A stretch of DNA of 64,000 nucleotides, from assembly GCF_049310025.1 (NCBI RefSeq), contig NZ_JBJYKD010000006.1, positions 1-64,000 on the forward strand, given 5' to 3'. How positions within the stretch are numbered: the stretch's first letter is position 1; each line of letters begins with the position of its first letter. The notes under the pieces were generated by a model that saw only the letters and a program-made list of their open reading frames with translations, had not been told where the DNA came from and did not search any database. Both the position numbers and the translations under genes were made by a program. Source of the stretch: JBJYKD01 sp049310025 (GTDB lineage Bacteria; Bacillota; Thermosediminibacteria; Thermosediminibacterales; Tepidanaerobacteraceae). Below are positions 7,828 to 17,029 of this stretch, in pieces.

Positions 7828-8643
7828 TTGAGGATTGTGGCCCTGATAGGAAAAAGCGGTACAGGCAAAAGCCACAAAGCGCACCTGGTGGCAAGGCAAA
7901 ACGACCTTGAGTTTATCATAGACGACGGGCTTTTGATTCACGGCAACCGGGTGGTGGCCGGATTTTCGGCCAAGCGGGAGGAAACCAAACTGGGCGCCAT
8001 TAAGAGGGCCATATTTCAAGACCCGAAGCACGCGGCCGAAGTCAGGTCTAAAATAAGGGAAATGGGCGCCGACGGTATTCTAATCCTGGGAACTTCGGAA
8101 AAAATGATAAACGCCATATGTAAGACGCTTTCTCTGCAAACTCCGGAAAAAGTGATCAGAATTGAAGATATATCCACCCCTTCGGAAATAAACATCGCCC
8201 AGCGGGTGCGAAATGTGGACGGAAAACACGTCATCCCTGTACCTACGCTGGAGATAAAAAAAGACTTTTCGGGATATCTGCTGGATCCCCTCAAAATTTT
8301 TTATCGAAAAGGCAGGCAGACAGAAATAGTGGCGGAAAAATCGGTGGTAAGGCCGACTTACAGTTATCTTGGCAGGTACACCATATCGGACACCACCGTG
8401 AGCCAGATAGTAATGTACACAGCCCGGCAGATCACCGGGGTTGCTCCTGGAGGTCGGGTCATTGTGGAAAATTATAGCGGGGGGGTCGTTATACGCATCG
8501 AACTGGTGGTGGAATACGGCATCCCTTTAAAGCCGGTCTTGTTGAAAGTCCAGGAAGAGGTGGCCCGGGCGGTGGAATTTATGACCGCTCTAAATGTCCT
8601 CAGAGTAGACGTGACGGCCAAAAAATTTTCTTTTAAGGATTAA
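7828..8643 (+). CDS. P-loop NTPase fused to an Asp23/Gls24 domain
   Basis: The 271-residue protein has a Walker A motif right at its N-terminus (GKSGTGKS, residues 7-14) heading a small nucleotide-binding domain to about residue 150. It ends in an Asp23/Gls24 (DUF322) domain (residues about 165-270, YTISDTTVSQIVMYTARQITGV). Asp23 proteins are envelope-associated alkaline/stress proteins in Gram-positives. The fusion occurs in Clostridia with unknown role. TTG 7828 has GAGGAG at 7815-7820. I see no clear Walker B, so ATP hydrolysis is uncertain. A plausible function is coupling nucleotide state to envelope assembly, but this is speculation. Confidence 0.8.
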   Translation: MRIVALIGKSGTGKSHKAHLVARQNDLEFIIDDGLLIHGNRVVAGFSAKREETKLGAIKRAIFQDPKHAAEVRSKIREMGADGILILGTSEKMINAICKTLSLQTPEKVIRIEDISTPSEINIAQRVRNVDGKHVIPVPTLEIKKDFSGYLLDPLKIFYRKGRQTEIVAEKSVVRPTYSYLGRYTISDTTVSQIVMYTARQITGVAPGGRVIVENYSGGVVIRIELVVEYGIPLKPVLLKVQEEVARAVEFMTALNVLRVDVTAKKFSFKD

Positions 8644-8651
8644 TCGTAAAA

Positions 8652-8668
8652 TTTAGATTGAATCTAAA
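8652..8668. promoter_or_regulatory. Perfect AT-rich palindrome upstream of the NuoE/NuoF/fusion operon
   Basis: TTTAGATT and AATCTAAA flank a single G, an exact 8+1+8 inverted repeat about 180 bases before the nuoE-like gene. It could be an operator half-site pair for a dimeric repressor. It does not match the Rex consensus. It also lies just after the stop of the preceding gene, so a weak terminator role is possible. Confidence 0.35.
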
Positions 8669-8699
8669 AAACTGTGAATATTACAATTAAAACAGTTCC

Positions 8700-8720
8700 A
8701 AAATCGGGCCGATTTTTTAA
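8700..8720 (+). terminator. Short hairpin with T run after the P-loop/Asp23 gene
   Basis: AAAATCGG (8700-8707) and CCGATTTT (8709-8716) form an inverted repeat about one base, continued by more T. As RNA it would fold with a three-base loop and a U tail, consistent with a weak Rho-independent terminator. An operator role for the downstream operon is equally possible. Confidence 0.4.
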
Positions 8721-8850
8721 AACAATAAAGAAATATTAAACTTATTGTCGAAATAAGAGGGTTTTTTGTTTTTGTGGAGAATAACAATTATATTAATTTT
8801 TTGTGTACATTATTCCATCTAAGACTTTATAACTGGAAAGGGTGAAGCCG

Positions 8851-9375
8851 GTGAGTTGTCCAGAATGTGAAAATAAATTAAAGTCAGGTTTTCCGGGTAC
8901 AGCGGTCGACCTGAGCCTGCTGGATCCGGTCCTGGAGGAGTATGCGGGTCAGAGCGGCAGCCTCATAAGTATTTTACAGAGGACCCAGGAAATTTACGGA
9001 TTCCTGCCCCTGGACGCTTTAAATTATATAGCGGAGAAAACGGGGAGTAAGAAGGCCAGGATATACGGTATTGCCACATTTTACGCCCAGTTTCGTTTGA
9101 AACCCGTGGGAAAATACGTAATCCTGCAGTGCCAGGGCACCGCATGTCATGTCAACGGCTCCGAAAAAGTCAGCAACGCCCTGTGTGAAGAACTCGGCAT
9201 AAACCCCGGCGAGACCACCGCCGACGGTATGTTTACCCTGGAAGAAGTGGCCTGCCTGGGGTGCTGCAGCCTTGCACCGGTAATGATGATAAACGGCGAA
9301 ACCTACGGTAAACTTACCCCGGATAAAGCCAGGGACATCATACGCCAAATTTATAAAAAGGAAAAAAACGCATAA
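8851..9375 (+). CDS. NuoE/HydC-like thioredoxin-fold [2Fe-2S] subunit
   Basis: The 174-residue protein matches the 24-kDa subunit of complex I and the HydC/HndA subunits of NAD(P)-linked hydrogenases and formate dehydrogenases. The [2Fe-2S] ligands are visible as CQGTAC (C-x4-C) and CLGCC (C-x3-C), preceded by the helical bundle with TQEIYGFLPLDAL. It feeds electrons between the FMN subunit and partner clusters. GTG 8851 is chosen because GAAAGGG ends about nine bases earlier; GTG 8842 would abut that site. It is first in a tight three-gene operon, with the nuoF-like gene 13 bases downstream. Confidence 0.9.
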   Translation: MSCPECENKLKSGFPGTAVDLSLLDPVLEEYAGQSGSLISILQRTQEIYGFLPLDALNYIAEKTGSKKARIYGIATFYAQFRLKPVGKYVILQCQGTACHVNGSEKVSNALCEELGINPGETTADGMFTLEEVACLGCCSLAPVMMINGETYGKLTPDKARDIIRQIYKKEKNA

Positions 9376-9388
9376 GGAGATGTTTACC

Positions 9389-11143
9389 ATGAAGATCAGA
9401 GTGGGCCTTGGTAGTTGTGGAATGGCATCCGGCGGCAATAAGGTTATGGAAAAATTGATAGAAGAATTGAAATCCCGCAATCTGGATATAAAAGTGGAGC
9501 CGACGGGGTGTGTTGGCCTTTGCTTTTATGAACCGCTGGTGGATATCGTCGACGAAGACGATATTTTCACCTACGGCAATGTAACTCCCGAGATGGTGCC
9601 GGAGATAGTGGAATCCCATGTTTTAAACAGTCGACCGGTGGAAAAATACATCGTTTCCCGTGGTAAAAACCCCTATCCAATGCTGAAGTCCCAGGTCAGA
9701 ATTGCCCTTAAAAACTGCGGCAGGATAAATCCCGAGAATATAGATGACTATATCCGGGAGGGCGGTTACTCGGCCCTGGAAAAAGTGCTTAAAGAAATGA
9801 CACCGGAAGACGTTATAAAGGAATTGAAGATATCCGGCCTGAGAGGCAGGGGCGGTGCCGGCTTTCCGACATGGTTCAAATGGGACGCCACCCGCAAAGC
9901 TTCGGGGTCTGTTAAGTATATTGTATGCAATGCCGATGAGGGCGATCCCGGAGCTTTCATGGACAGGAGCATCCTGGAGGGTGACCCCCATTCGGTGCTG
10001 GAGGGCATGGCCATAGCGGGATATGCCATCGGGGCCGGCGAAGGATTCATATACGTTCGCGCCGAGTACCCCCTGGCCATAAAGCGCCTGGAGACAGCAT
10101 TGAAACAGGCCAGAGAAAGGAACTATCTGGGGAACAACATAATGGGGACGGGGTTCAGTTTCGATGTGAAGATCAAAAAAGGGGCTGGAGCCTTTGTGTG
10201 CGGCGAGGAAACCGCGCTCATAGCCTCGCTGGAAGGGGAGAGGGGGATGCCCCGCCTGAAACCTCCTTTCCCGGCCCAGTCGGGGCTCTGGGGCAAGCCC
10301 ACCAATATAAACAACGTGGAGACTTACGCCAATGTGGCATGGATCATAAACAACGGCGGCGGCGTTTTTGCGGCACTGGGAACTGAAAAGAGCAAGGGCA
10401 CCAAGGTCTTTGCCCTGGCCGGCAAGATAAAGAGGGGCGGCCTTGTGGAGGTGCCCATGGGAATGCCCATTCGGGAGGTCATATACGGCATAGGCGGCGG
10501 CATTAAAGACGACAGGAAGTTTAAGGCGGTCCAGATGGGCGGTCCTTCGGGGGGATGCATCCCGGCGGCATTGATGGATACCCCTGTGGATTATGAATCC
10601 ATAACCAGGACCGGCGCCATCATGGGATCCGGCGGCATGATAGTAATGGACGAGACCACCTGCATGGTGGATATGGCCCGGTTTTTCCTGGATTTCACAT
10701 GCAAGGAATCCTGCGGCAAGTGTACTTACTGCCGCCTGGGGACAAAGCGCATGCTTGAAATTCTGGAGAGGATTTGTGAGGGGCGGGGCCGGGAAGACGA
10801 CCTGGAATTATTGGAAGAGCTGGCGGTGAGCGTAAAAGACGGTTCCCTCTGCGGTCTCGGGCAGACGGCGCCCAACCCGGTTCTTACCACCCTCAGGTAT
10901 TTCAGAGATGAATACGAGGCTCACATAAGGGATAAAAAATGCCCCGCCAAACAGTGCAAAGCCTTATTGACTTATTCCATACTGAGCGACAGGTGCACCG
11001 GATGCGGGCTTTGTGCGAGGAAATGTCCGGTAGGCGCCATAACCGGAGAAAAGCGCCGGCCCCATGTGATCGACCGGGAAAAATGCACCAAATGCGGAAC
11101 CTGCGCGAGTGTTTGCCGGTTTGGCGCCGTAAATGTTGAATAA
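9389..11143 (+). CDS. NuoF/HydB-like NADH-binding FMN iron-sulfur subunit
   Basis: A 584-residue flavoprotein of the NuoF/HydB type. An N-terminal thioredoxin-like [2Fe-2S] domain (residues 1-90, CVGLCF) is followed by the NADH/FMN domain with GLRGRGGAGFP at 150-160, an SLBB segment, and the [4Fe-4S] site (C442, C445, C448, C488). The C-terminus adds two [4Fe-4S] clusters (CTGCGLCARKCP, CTKCGTCASVC), as in bifurcating HydB. It should oxidise or reduce NAD(H) and pass electrons to ferredoxin-type clusters. ATG 9389 is eight bases after AAGGAG. The next gene starts 18 bases after the stop. Confidence 0.93.
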   Translation: MKIRVGLGSCGMASGGNKVMEKLIEELKSRNLDIKVEPTGCVGLCFYEPLVDIVDEDDIFTYGNVTPEMVPEIVESHVLNSRPVEKYIVSRGKNPYPMLKSQVRIALKNCGRINPENIDDYIREGGYSALEKVLKEMTPEDVIKELKISGLRGRGGAGFPTWFKWDATRKASGSVKYIVCNADEGDPGAFMDRSILEGDPHSVLEGMAIAGYAIGAGEGFIYVRAEYPLAIKRLETALKQARERNYLGNNIMGTGFSFDVKIKKGAGAFVCGEETALIASLEGERGMPRLKPPFPAQSGLWGKPTNINNVETYANVAWIINNGGGVFAALGTEKSKGTKVFALAGKIKRGGLVEVPMGMPIREVIYGIGGGIKDDRKFKAVQMGGPSGGCIPAALMDTPVDYESITRTGAIMGSGGMIVMDETTCMVDMARFFLDFTCKESCGKCTYCRLGTKRMLEILERICEGRGREDDLELLEELAVSVKDGSLCGLGQTAPNPVLTTLRYFRDEYEAHIRDKKCPAKQCKALLTYSILSDRCTGCGLCARKCPVGAITGEKRRPHVIDREKCTKCGTCASVCRFGAVNVE

Positions 11144-11160
11144 TGAGGGGAGTGGGAATC

Positions 11161-14100
11161 ATGCAGGTTATAAGAATAAACATTGACAACAGGGAAATCG
11201 TGGCATCCCCGGGTCAGAATATACTCCAGGCAGCTCTGGAAAACGGCATTGAGATTCCGCACCTTTGTTACGATGAGAGGATAAAACCGTACGGGGCATG
11301 CGGCCTCTGCGTGGTGGAGGTGGAAGGCAGCCCCAAACTGGTGAGAGCCTGTTCCACCTTAGCGACCGACGGGATGGTGATAAAGACCGATTCGCCGCGC
11401 GTAAGAAGCGCCCGCAGAATGGCCCTGGAACTCATTCTTTCCGACCATCGCGGGGACTGCCGCCCGCCGTGTGTGTTGGCCTGCCCCGCCCATACGGACT
11501 GTCAGGGATACGTGGGGCTCATTGCTAACGGCCAGTATCGGGAGGCTGTGGCCCTTATAAAAGAGCAACTGCCTCTGCCCGCCAGCATCGGCAGGGTTTG
11601 CCCGCACCCTTGCGAAACCGCCTGCCGCAGAAATATGGTGGATCAGCCGGTGGCCATAGCGGAGCTAAAGAGATTTGTGGGTGATGTAGACCTGGCGCAA
11701 GAAAGCTACATGCCGGAGATAAAACCTCCAACAGGCAAGAAAGTTGCCGTGGTGGGGGCCGGACCTGCGGGTTTGACCTGCGCCTTTTTCCTGGCAAAAG
11801 AGGGGCATGAGGTTACCATCTACGAGGCCATGCCGGCTCCCGGGGGGATGCTGAGGTACGGCATACCCCAGTACAGGCTCCCTAAAGAAGTCCTGGACAG
11901 GGAAATTGAATTGATAAAGAAAATGGGCGTCACAATAAAGGTCAACACCCGCCTCGGCCGGGACATTTCGCTCGATTACCTCAGAAATAAGTACGATGCG
12001 GTCTTCCTGGGCCTGGGGGCGTGGAAGAGCTCGGCCTTGAGATGCAAGGGCGAGGAAACCGACGGGGTCCTGGGAGGCATCGACTTTTTAAGAAAAGTGT
12101 CCATGAACGAGCAAATAAACCTGGGCCGCAGAGTACTGGTGGTGGGCGGCGGAAACACCGCCATGGACGCCGCAAGAACCGCCGTGAGGCTGGGCGCCGC
12201 GGAAGTCCTGGTGCTTTACAGAAGGACCAGGAATGAAATGCCGGCCGAAGATATTGAAGTCAGGGAGGCGGAAGAGGAGGGAGTCAAATTCCACTTCCTT
12301 GTGGCCCCCATAGAAGTTATAAGCGACGGCAATAAGCTGACAGGGCTTCGATGCCAGAAAATGCGGCTGGGCGAACCGGACGCTTCGGGCAGAAGAAAGC
12401 CGGAACCCATCCCCGGCGAGGAAGTGGTATTCGAAGCCGACACCGTCATTGCCGCCATCGGCCAGCACCTCAGGGCAGAAGACATCCAGGGCCTGGAGCT
12501 TACCAAAGCCGGCACCATCAAAGTGGATGAAAGCACCTTCCAGACCTGCATTCCCGGAGTGTTTGCCGGCGGCGATGCCGTGACGGGACCCAAAATTGCC
12601 ATAGAGGCCGTGGCTCAGGGCAAGAACGCCGCGCGGGTTATAGACAGTTTTCTCAATGGGAAGATTAAGTCCGTTACGGAACCCTTCTATGTCAAGCAGG
12701 AGGACCTCGGTGAAGAAGATTTTGCCGGCCGGGAGAAGAAACCCAGAGTTGCGCCCAGGGTACTTGAGGTTAAAGAAAGAAAAGACAACTTTAGGGAGAT
12801 AACCTCCATGATGACCGAGGAGGAAGCCCGCCGGGAGGCTATGCGCTGCCTTGAATGCGGATGCATGGATTACTTTGAATGCCGGCTTTATAAATACATT
12901 AATGAATACGATGTTAAGCCCGGGCGATTATCCGGTTTTAAACACAAAAGATATGAACCCGAAGACCACCCCTTTATCGAGAGAAATCCGGACAAATGTG
13001 TACTGTGCGGCCTCTGCATAAGGGTGTGTGAAGAGGTGGTGGGGGTTTCCGCTCTGGGCCTTGTGAACCGCGGTTTTGAAACCATAGTTAAGCCCGAGTT
13101 CGGCATGCCGCTGAAAGACACGGCATGCATCGCCTGCGGCCAGTGCGCCGACATATGCCCGACGGGAGCGTGTGTTGGAAAACCCCCGATTGCAAAACCG
13201 GTGCCGGTAAGAACCAGTGAAACTCCTTCGGTGTGCTCTTTCTGCGGCGTCGGTTGCGAGATGACGGTTCAGGCCCGCGGGGCCCTGGTGTTCGGTGTCC
13301 TGCCCGCAAAAACCGGCGAGGGTATGCTCTGCGCCCGAGGCAGGTTCGGCTTAAGCTATGTCAATGACGAAAGCCGCATAAAAAGACCGCTGGTAAAGAA
13401 AAACGGCAAATTCGCCGAGACTTCATGGGACGATGCGCTGCTATATACCGCAAAGAAACTTCAGGCCGTAAGGGCCGCCCGGGGAGAAAACAGCATAGCC
13501 ATAATAACGTCTTTGAGGCTTACCAATGAAGAAAGTTACCTGTTGAAAAAGCTTTCGGAAAAACTCGAGACGGACCTCATCGGATCTTTTGACATCGACG
13601 CACCTTCAGGTCTGGAGGAGGTGTTCGGCTACAACGCCTCTACCAACAGTTTCGACGAGCTGTATGCTGCAGACCTCATTATCGCCGTCGGAAAAGTGGC
13701 CGAAAATCACCCGGTTATGGGCGCAAAATTAAAGAAAGCCGTCGAAGCCGGGTCGAGGTTGATTTCAATAAATAACGACAAGACGAGGGCACAGGAATGG
13801 GCCGCCATTTCATACAATCCCTCCAACGACCTGAGCTTCTTTAAGGCCGTTTTGAAGGCCCTGTTTGAGCTAGGGTTTGTAAAAGAGGACGTGGTAGGCG
13901 GAAAAGCCGCCGGTATGGAAGAGCTCAAAAAGGCTCTGGAACCTGTGAAAGTTACTGACATGGCCCGGGAGATTGCCAGGATGTACGGGGAAGCCATAGG
14001 GGCCATGATAGTCATAGATGAGAACACTGTGACGACCGAAGCCGCAAAGGTGCTGGCCAGCATGGCGGTTCTGGCCGGTAAAGTGGGCAGGCCGCGCTGC

Positions 14101-14772
14101 GGCGTAATTCAGGTAAGGGCCGTGAGCAACGGCCAGGGCGCCTGGGATATGGGCATCCGCAAGCGAGGTATGGATATAGTACAGCTTATTAGTGACGGAA
14201 CTGTAAGAGCCGCAGTCATCTTTGGTCAGGACCCGTTGGGGGCGGATGACACGCTGGCCGGAATTTTCAAGAAACTTGAGTTCCTGGCGGTGGCCGACGT
14301 CTTTATGACCGCCACCGCGGAAAACGCCGATGTAGTGCTCCCGCTGGTAAGCGCCGCCGAGACCTGCGGTACCTTTACCAGATCGGACAGGAAGATACAG
14401 GGCATAAGGGCCGCCGTAAAACCCGTAACCGGAAGGTCCAACCTCGATGTGATAGCGGGGCTGACCGGCCTCTTCGGTGTGCCGTACAGCCGCCTGGATG
14501 AAATAAGAGAGCAGATATCACGTTCCTTCGCCGATTACGGCATAATACCGGAAAACCCGTCAGACCGGGGCGTTTTCTGGCCTAATACGCCGGAAAACCC
14601 ATCGGGCCGGCAGGTGCTTTATGGCGACGGGTTTGCGACATCCGACAGAAAGGCCCGCCTGTATATACCTGTTGACGGTCCCGCCTTTAAAGAAAAGACG
14701 TTATTTGATACCGTGGAAAGGCACTTCGCGCAATACCTGCGGCAATGGGACTTGGAAAAAGTATTAAGTTAA
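11161..14772 (+). CDS. Multidomain fusion: NuoG-type ferredoxin, GltD/NfnB-like FAD/NAD(P) module, 2x[4Fe-4S], formate-dehydrogenase-like domain
   Basis: This 1203-residue protein carries, in order: a [2Fe-2S] ferredoxin (C36, C47, C50, C64); a His/Cys tract (H96, C100, C104, C108); a glutamate-synthase-small-subunit-like module with FAD motif GAGPAG (199-204) and NAD(P) motif GGGNTAMDA (329-337); a second Cys tract (CLECGCMDYFEC, near 563-574); two ferredoxin clusters (C613-C623, C656-C666); and a molybdopterin-oxidoreductase-like domain with its own [4Fe-4S] ligands (C692, C695, C699, C724). Where formate dehydrogenases have Cys/Sec-His/Arg-x-Pro, this protein reads DIDAPSG (811-817), so the catalytic residue looks lost. 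The C-terminal Moco-binding domain is very short. It most likely works with the two preceding genes as an electron-transfer or electron-bifurcating complex between NAD(H), NADP(H) and ferredoxin. ATG 11161 has GAGGGGAG eight bases upstream. Confidence 0.8.
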   Translation: MQVIRINIDNREIVASPGQNILQAALENGIEIPHLCYDERIKPYGACGLCVVEVEGSPKLVRACSTLATDGMVIKTDSPRVRSARRMALELILSDHRGDCRPPCVLACPAHTDCQGYVGLIANGQYREAVALIKEQLPLPASIGRVCPHPCETACRRNMVDQPVAIAELKRFVGDVDLAQESYMPEIKPPTGKKVAVVGAGPAGLTCAFFLAKEGHEVTIYEAMPAPGGMLRYGIPQYRLPKEVLDREIELIKKMGVTIKVNTRLGRDISLDYLRNKYDAVFLGLGAWKSSALRCKGEETDGVLGGIDFLRKVSMNEQINLGRRVLVVGGGNTAMDAARTAVRLGAAEVLVLYRRTRNEMPAEDIEVREAEEEGVKFHFLVAPIEVISDGNKLTGLRCQKMRLGEPDASGRRKPEPIPGEEVVFEADTVIAAIGQHLRAEDIQGLELTKAGTIKVDESTFQTCIPGVFAGGDAVTGPKIAIEAVAQGKNAARVIDSFLNGKIKSVTEPFYVKQEDLGEEDFAGREKKPRVAPRVLEVKERKDNFREITSMMTEEEARREAMRCLECGCMDYFECRLYKYINEYDVKPGRLSGFKHKRYEPEDHPFIERNPDKCVLCGLCIRVCEEVVGVSALGLVNRGFETIVKPEFGMPLKDTACIACGQCADICPTGACVGKPPIAKPVPVRTSETPSVCSFCGVGCEMTVQARGALVFGVLPAKTGEGMLCARGRFGLSYVNDESRIKRPLVKKNGKFAETSWDDALLYTAKKLQAVRAARGENSIAIITSLRLTNEESYLLKKLSEKLETDLIGSFDIDAPSGLEEVFGYNASTNSFDELYAADLIIAVGKVAENHPVMGAKLKKAVEAGSRLISINNDKTRAQEWAAISYNPSNDLSFFKAVLKALFELGFVKEDVVGGKAAGMEELKKALEPVKVTDMAREIARMYGEAIGAMIVIDENTVTTEAAKVLASMAVLAGKVGRPRCGVIQVRAVSNGQGAWDMGIRKRGMDIVQLISDGTVRAAVIFGQDPLGADDTLAGIFKKLEFLAVADVFMTATAENADVVLPLVSAAETCGTFTRSDRKIQGIRAAVKPVTGRSNLDVIAGLTGLFGVPYSRLDEIREQISRSFADYGIIPENPSDRGVFWPNTPENPSGRQVLYGDGFATSDRKARLYIPVDGPAFKEKTLFDTVERHFAQYLRQWDLEKVLS

Positions 14773-14834
14773 AGGCTTTGAAAGATTTCAAACGGTATTC
14801 GCATAAAAACTCTCAAATCGCTTTGCCAGTATAT

Positions 14835-14866
14835 AAAAAAGCCCCGTATGGGGCTTTTTATTTTTG
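14835..14866 (+). terminator. Rho-independent terminator after the redox operon
   Basis: Stem AAAAAGCCCC/GGGGCTTTTT around loop GTAT (14846-14849), with a long T-rich tail. It separates the redox operon from the activase-like genes. Confidence 0.9.
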
Positions 14867-14945
14867 TTTTATGTGATAGAATGTTTCATAGGAATTACTT
14901 GCCCCTTCGGTTTTTTTTTAGATTTCATACGGGGAGAGACCGGAT

Positions 14946-15905
14946 ATGAAAATCGGCATTCCGAGAGCGCTGTCCTATTACGCTTACTACCCTTTTATCA
15001 AGACCTTTTTTGAGAAGCTGGGCCTCGAGGTGGTGGTGTCCGATGAAACTACCAAAGAAATAATGGACCGGGGGGTTGAAGACGCCATTACCGACGCCTG
15101 CGTACCTGTTAAACTTTTTCACGGGCATGTCAAAAACCTCATGGACAGGGTGGATTTTGTTTTGGTTCCACGACTTGTCAGCATAAACCGGGAAGCCACT
15201 TTTTGCCCCAAATTTCTGGGATTGCCGGATATGCTTGCATGTTCCATAGAAAATTTTCAGAACATGCTGGAGGTAAGGATAGACCTTAAAAAGAGGAGGA
15301 TGGAGCTGTTTTTTCTCTGCCTTAGGATTGCCAGAAAGTTCAAGAAGGGGTTTTTTACCGCTTACAATGCCTATTTGAAGGCCATATTCAGTTTCAAGAA
15401 TTATGCCCATCAGTTCCTTCAGGGCGGAATTCCGCCTCTCGGTATTTTAGCCCAGAGGAGAAACGCCTCCATAAGGCTCGGCGTGGTGGGGTATCCCTAT
15501 ATGCTTTATGACCCCTACCTCAGTCTTGATCTTATCAAAAAGCTCATCAACATGGGCGTCTACGTGGTGACCCCTGAAATGGTGCCCGACCGGGAAAAAT
15601 TAAAACAGGCCAGGAAGTTAAAGAAAACCCTTTTCTGGACGTTCAGCAACAATGTGGTGAGGACCGCATATCATTTCCTGGAAAAAAGATGCGTCGACGG
15701 CATAATACATGTCACCGCCTTCGGGTGCGGTCCGGATTTTATAGTGGATAAACTCATGGAGCTTGAGGCAAAAAGCCATAACATGCCGTACCTGACCATA
15801 ACCCTGGACGAACACACCGGCCAGGAGGGGTTGAACACCAGGCTGGAGGCCTTTGTGGACATGCTGAAGATAAAACGAGCCAGGAAAGAGGCGCTGCTGG
15901 CATGA
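14946..15905 (+). CDS. DUF2229-type protein of the 2-hydroxyacyl-CoA dehydratase/activase superfamily
   Basis: The 319-residue protein belongs to the DUF2229 group often found attached to or next to acyl-CoA dehydratase activases. It begins with IGIPRALSYYAYYPF and has well-spaced cysteines (ITDACVPVK near residue 57, FCPKF near 87, AFGCGPDF near 260) that would coordinate an iron-sulfur cluster. ATG 14946 follows GGGGAGAG. It overlaps the next gene by four bases (ATGA), so the two are translationally coupled. The trio is conserved in many anaerobic Firmicutes, but its reaction is not established. A role as a small-molecule reductase similar to double-cubane cluster proteins is possible. Confidence 0.8.
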   Translation: MKIGIPRALSYYAYYPFIKTFFEKLGLEVVVSDETTKEIMDRGVEDAITDACVPVKLFHGHVKNLMDRVDFVLVPRLVSINREATFCPKFLGLPDMLACSIENFQNMLEVRIDLKKRRMELFFLCLRIARKFKKGFFTAYNAYLKAIFSFKNYAHQFLQGGIPPLGILAQRRNASIRLGVVGYPYMLYDPYLSLDLIKKLINMGVYVVTPEMVPDREKLKQARKLKKTLFWTFSNNVVRTAYHFLEKRCVDGIIHVTAFGCGPDFIVDKLMELEAKSHNMPYLTITLDEHTGQEGLNTRLEAFVDMLKIKRARKEALLA

Positions 15906-17029
15906 GAAGGGTTTCTTTTCCGTATATGGGGACATCTTACATCCCATTTAAGAATTTACTGACGGCCTTCGGCAATGAGGTTGTCCTGCCGCCGAAGCCC
16001 ACAGCCGAAACCATAAGCCTGGGGACCAAGTACGCACCGGAGTTTGCGTGTTTCCCCTTTAAAATAGTGCTCGGAACGTATATCCAGGTCCTGGAGGCGG
16101 GAGCCGACACCATTGTATCCACGGGCGGCGTGGGTCCGTGCAGGGCCGGACTTTACACGACCCTGCAGGAAAAGATATTAAAGAACATGGGCTATGATTT
16201 TGAGATGATCACCCTGGAGCCGCCGGGCAGGCATCTGAAGGAATTAATAGGAAGTATCAAAAAACTTGTCAACGCCAGGCTTTCCTTCATGGATTACATA
16301 AATATCGGGCATTTTGTATGGAAGGAACTGGTTCTTCTGGACAAGGCCGAAAGGTTGTCGCATAAAATAAGACCCCTGGAAGTCAGAAAAGGCGAAGCCA
16401 CCAGAGCCTATAAAAAATCCGTGGACATGGTGGCGGCGGCCAGAAACTACAAAGACCTGCTTGAGATAGAGCGGGAGATAGAAGCATTATACCAGAGAAT
16501 AGAAAAAAAAGATTTTGATCCGGTGAAAATCGGCATTGTGGGAGAGATTTATGTATTGCTGGAGCCTGCCGCAAACCTGGAGATAGAGGAAACCCTCGGG
16601 GACCTGGGGGTTTACGTGGAGCGCTCCATGTTCCTGGCGGGATACACCGTTTCCAATGCGGTGATGGACCTCTTTCATATGGCGGGGGAGCGTGACATTA
16701 AGAAAATGGCGGCACCGTACTTTAAAGAGATGTGCGGCGGCCACGGCCGGGAGTCGGTGGGCAACGCCATTCTTTTTGCGAAGAGGGGGTTTGACGGCAT
16801 AATCCAGCTGTCGCCTTTTACCTGCATTCCCGAAATAGTCGCCAAGAGCATTCTTCCGAAAGTCTGCCGGGAGCATGGCATGAGCTTCCTATCCATTACC
16901 CTGGATGAACAGACCGGTAAAGAGGGAATCAGGACCAGGCTTGAAGCCTTTGTCGACCTGCTTTCCGCCAGGAAGAAAAAGAAAAAATATTCCGGGCTCG
17001 AGCCGCAGCTTGTAAAGGAGATGTCGTAG
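15902..17029 (+). CDS. 2-hydroxyacyl-CoA dehydratase-like iron-sulfur protein
   Basis: A 375-residue relative of the HgdA/HgdB and BcrB/BcrC dehydratase or reductase subunits, and of DUF2229. Conserved cysteines lie in FACFPFKI, GVGPCRAGLY, EMCGGHGRES and FTCIPEI, consistent with a [4Fe-4S] or double-cubane cluster. ATG 15902 overlaps the stop of the upstream gene, and the activase gene begins on the base after its own stop. Known relatives are reduced to a low-potential state by an ATP-driven activase. The substrate is unknown; no CoA-transferase or acyl-CoA dehydrogenase is adjacent, so a classical hydroxyacyl-CoA pathway is not evident. Confidence 0.75.
   Translation: MRRVSFPYMGTSYIPFKNLLTAFGNEVVLPPKPTAETISLGTKYAPEFACFPFKIVLGTYIQVLEAGADTIVSTGGVGPCRAGLYTTLQEKILKNMGYDFEMITLEPPGRHLKELIGSIKKLVNARLSFMDYINIGHFVWKELVLLDKAERLSHKIRPLEVRKGEATRAYKKSVDMVAAARNYKDLLEIEREIEALYQRIEKKDFDPVKIGIVGEIYVLLEPAANLEIEETLGDLGVYVERSMFLAGYTVSNAVMDLFHMAGERDIKKMAAPYFKEMCGGHGRESVGNAILFAKRGFDGIIQLSPFTCIPEIVAKSILPKVCREHGMSFLSITLDEQTGKEGIRTRLEAFVDLLSARKKKKKYSGLEPQLVKEMS

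Noticed and set aside
11161..14772. Formate dehydrogenase alpha subunit
   Set aside because: The molybdo domain is clear, but the catalytic Cys/Sec region is replaced by DIDAPSG, no UGA codon is in frame, and the Moco-binding C-terminus is short; called a fusion redox protein instead.
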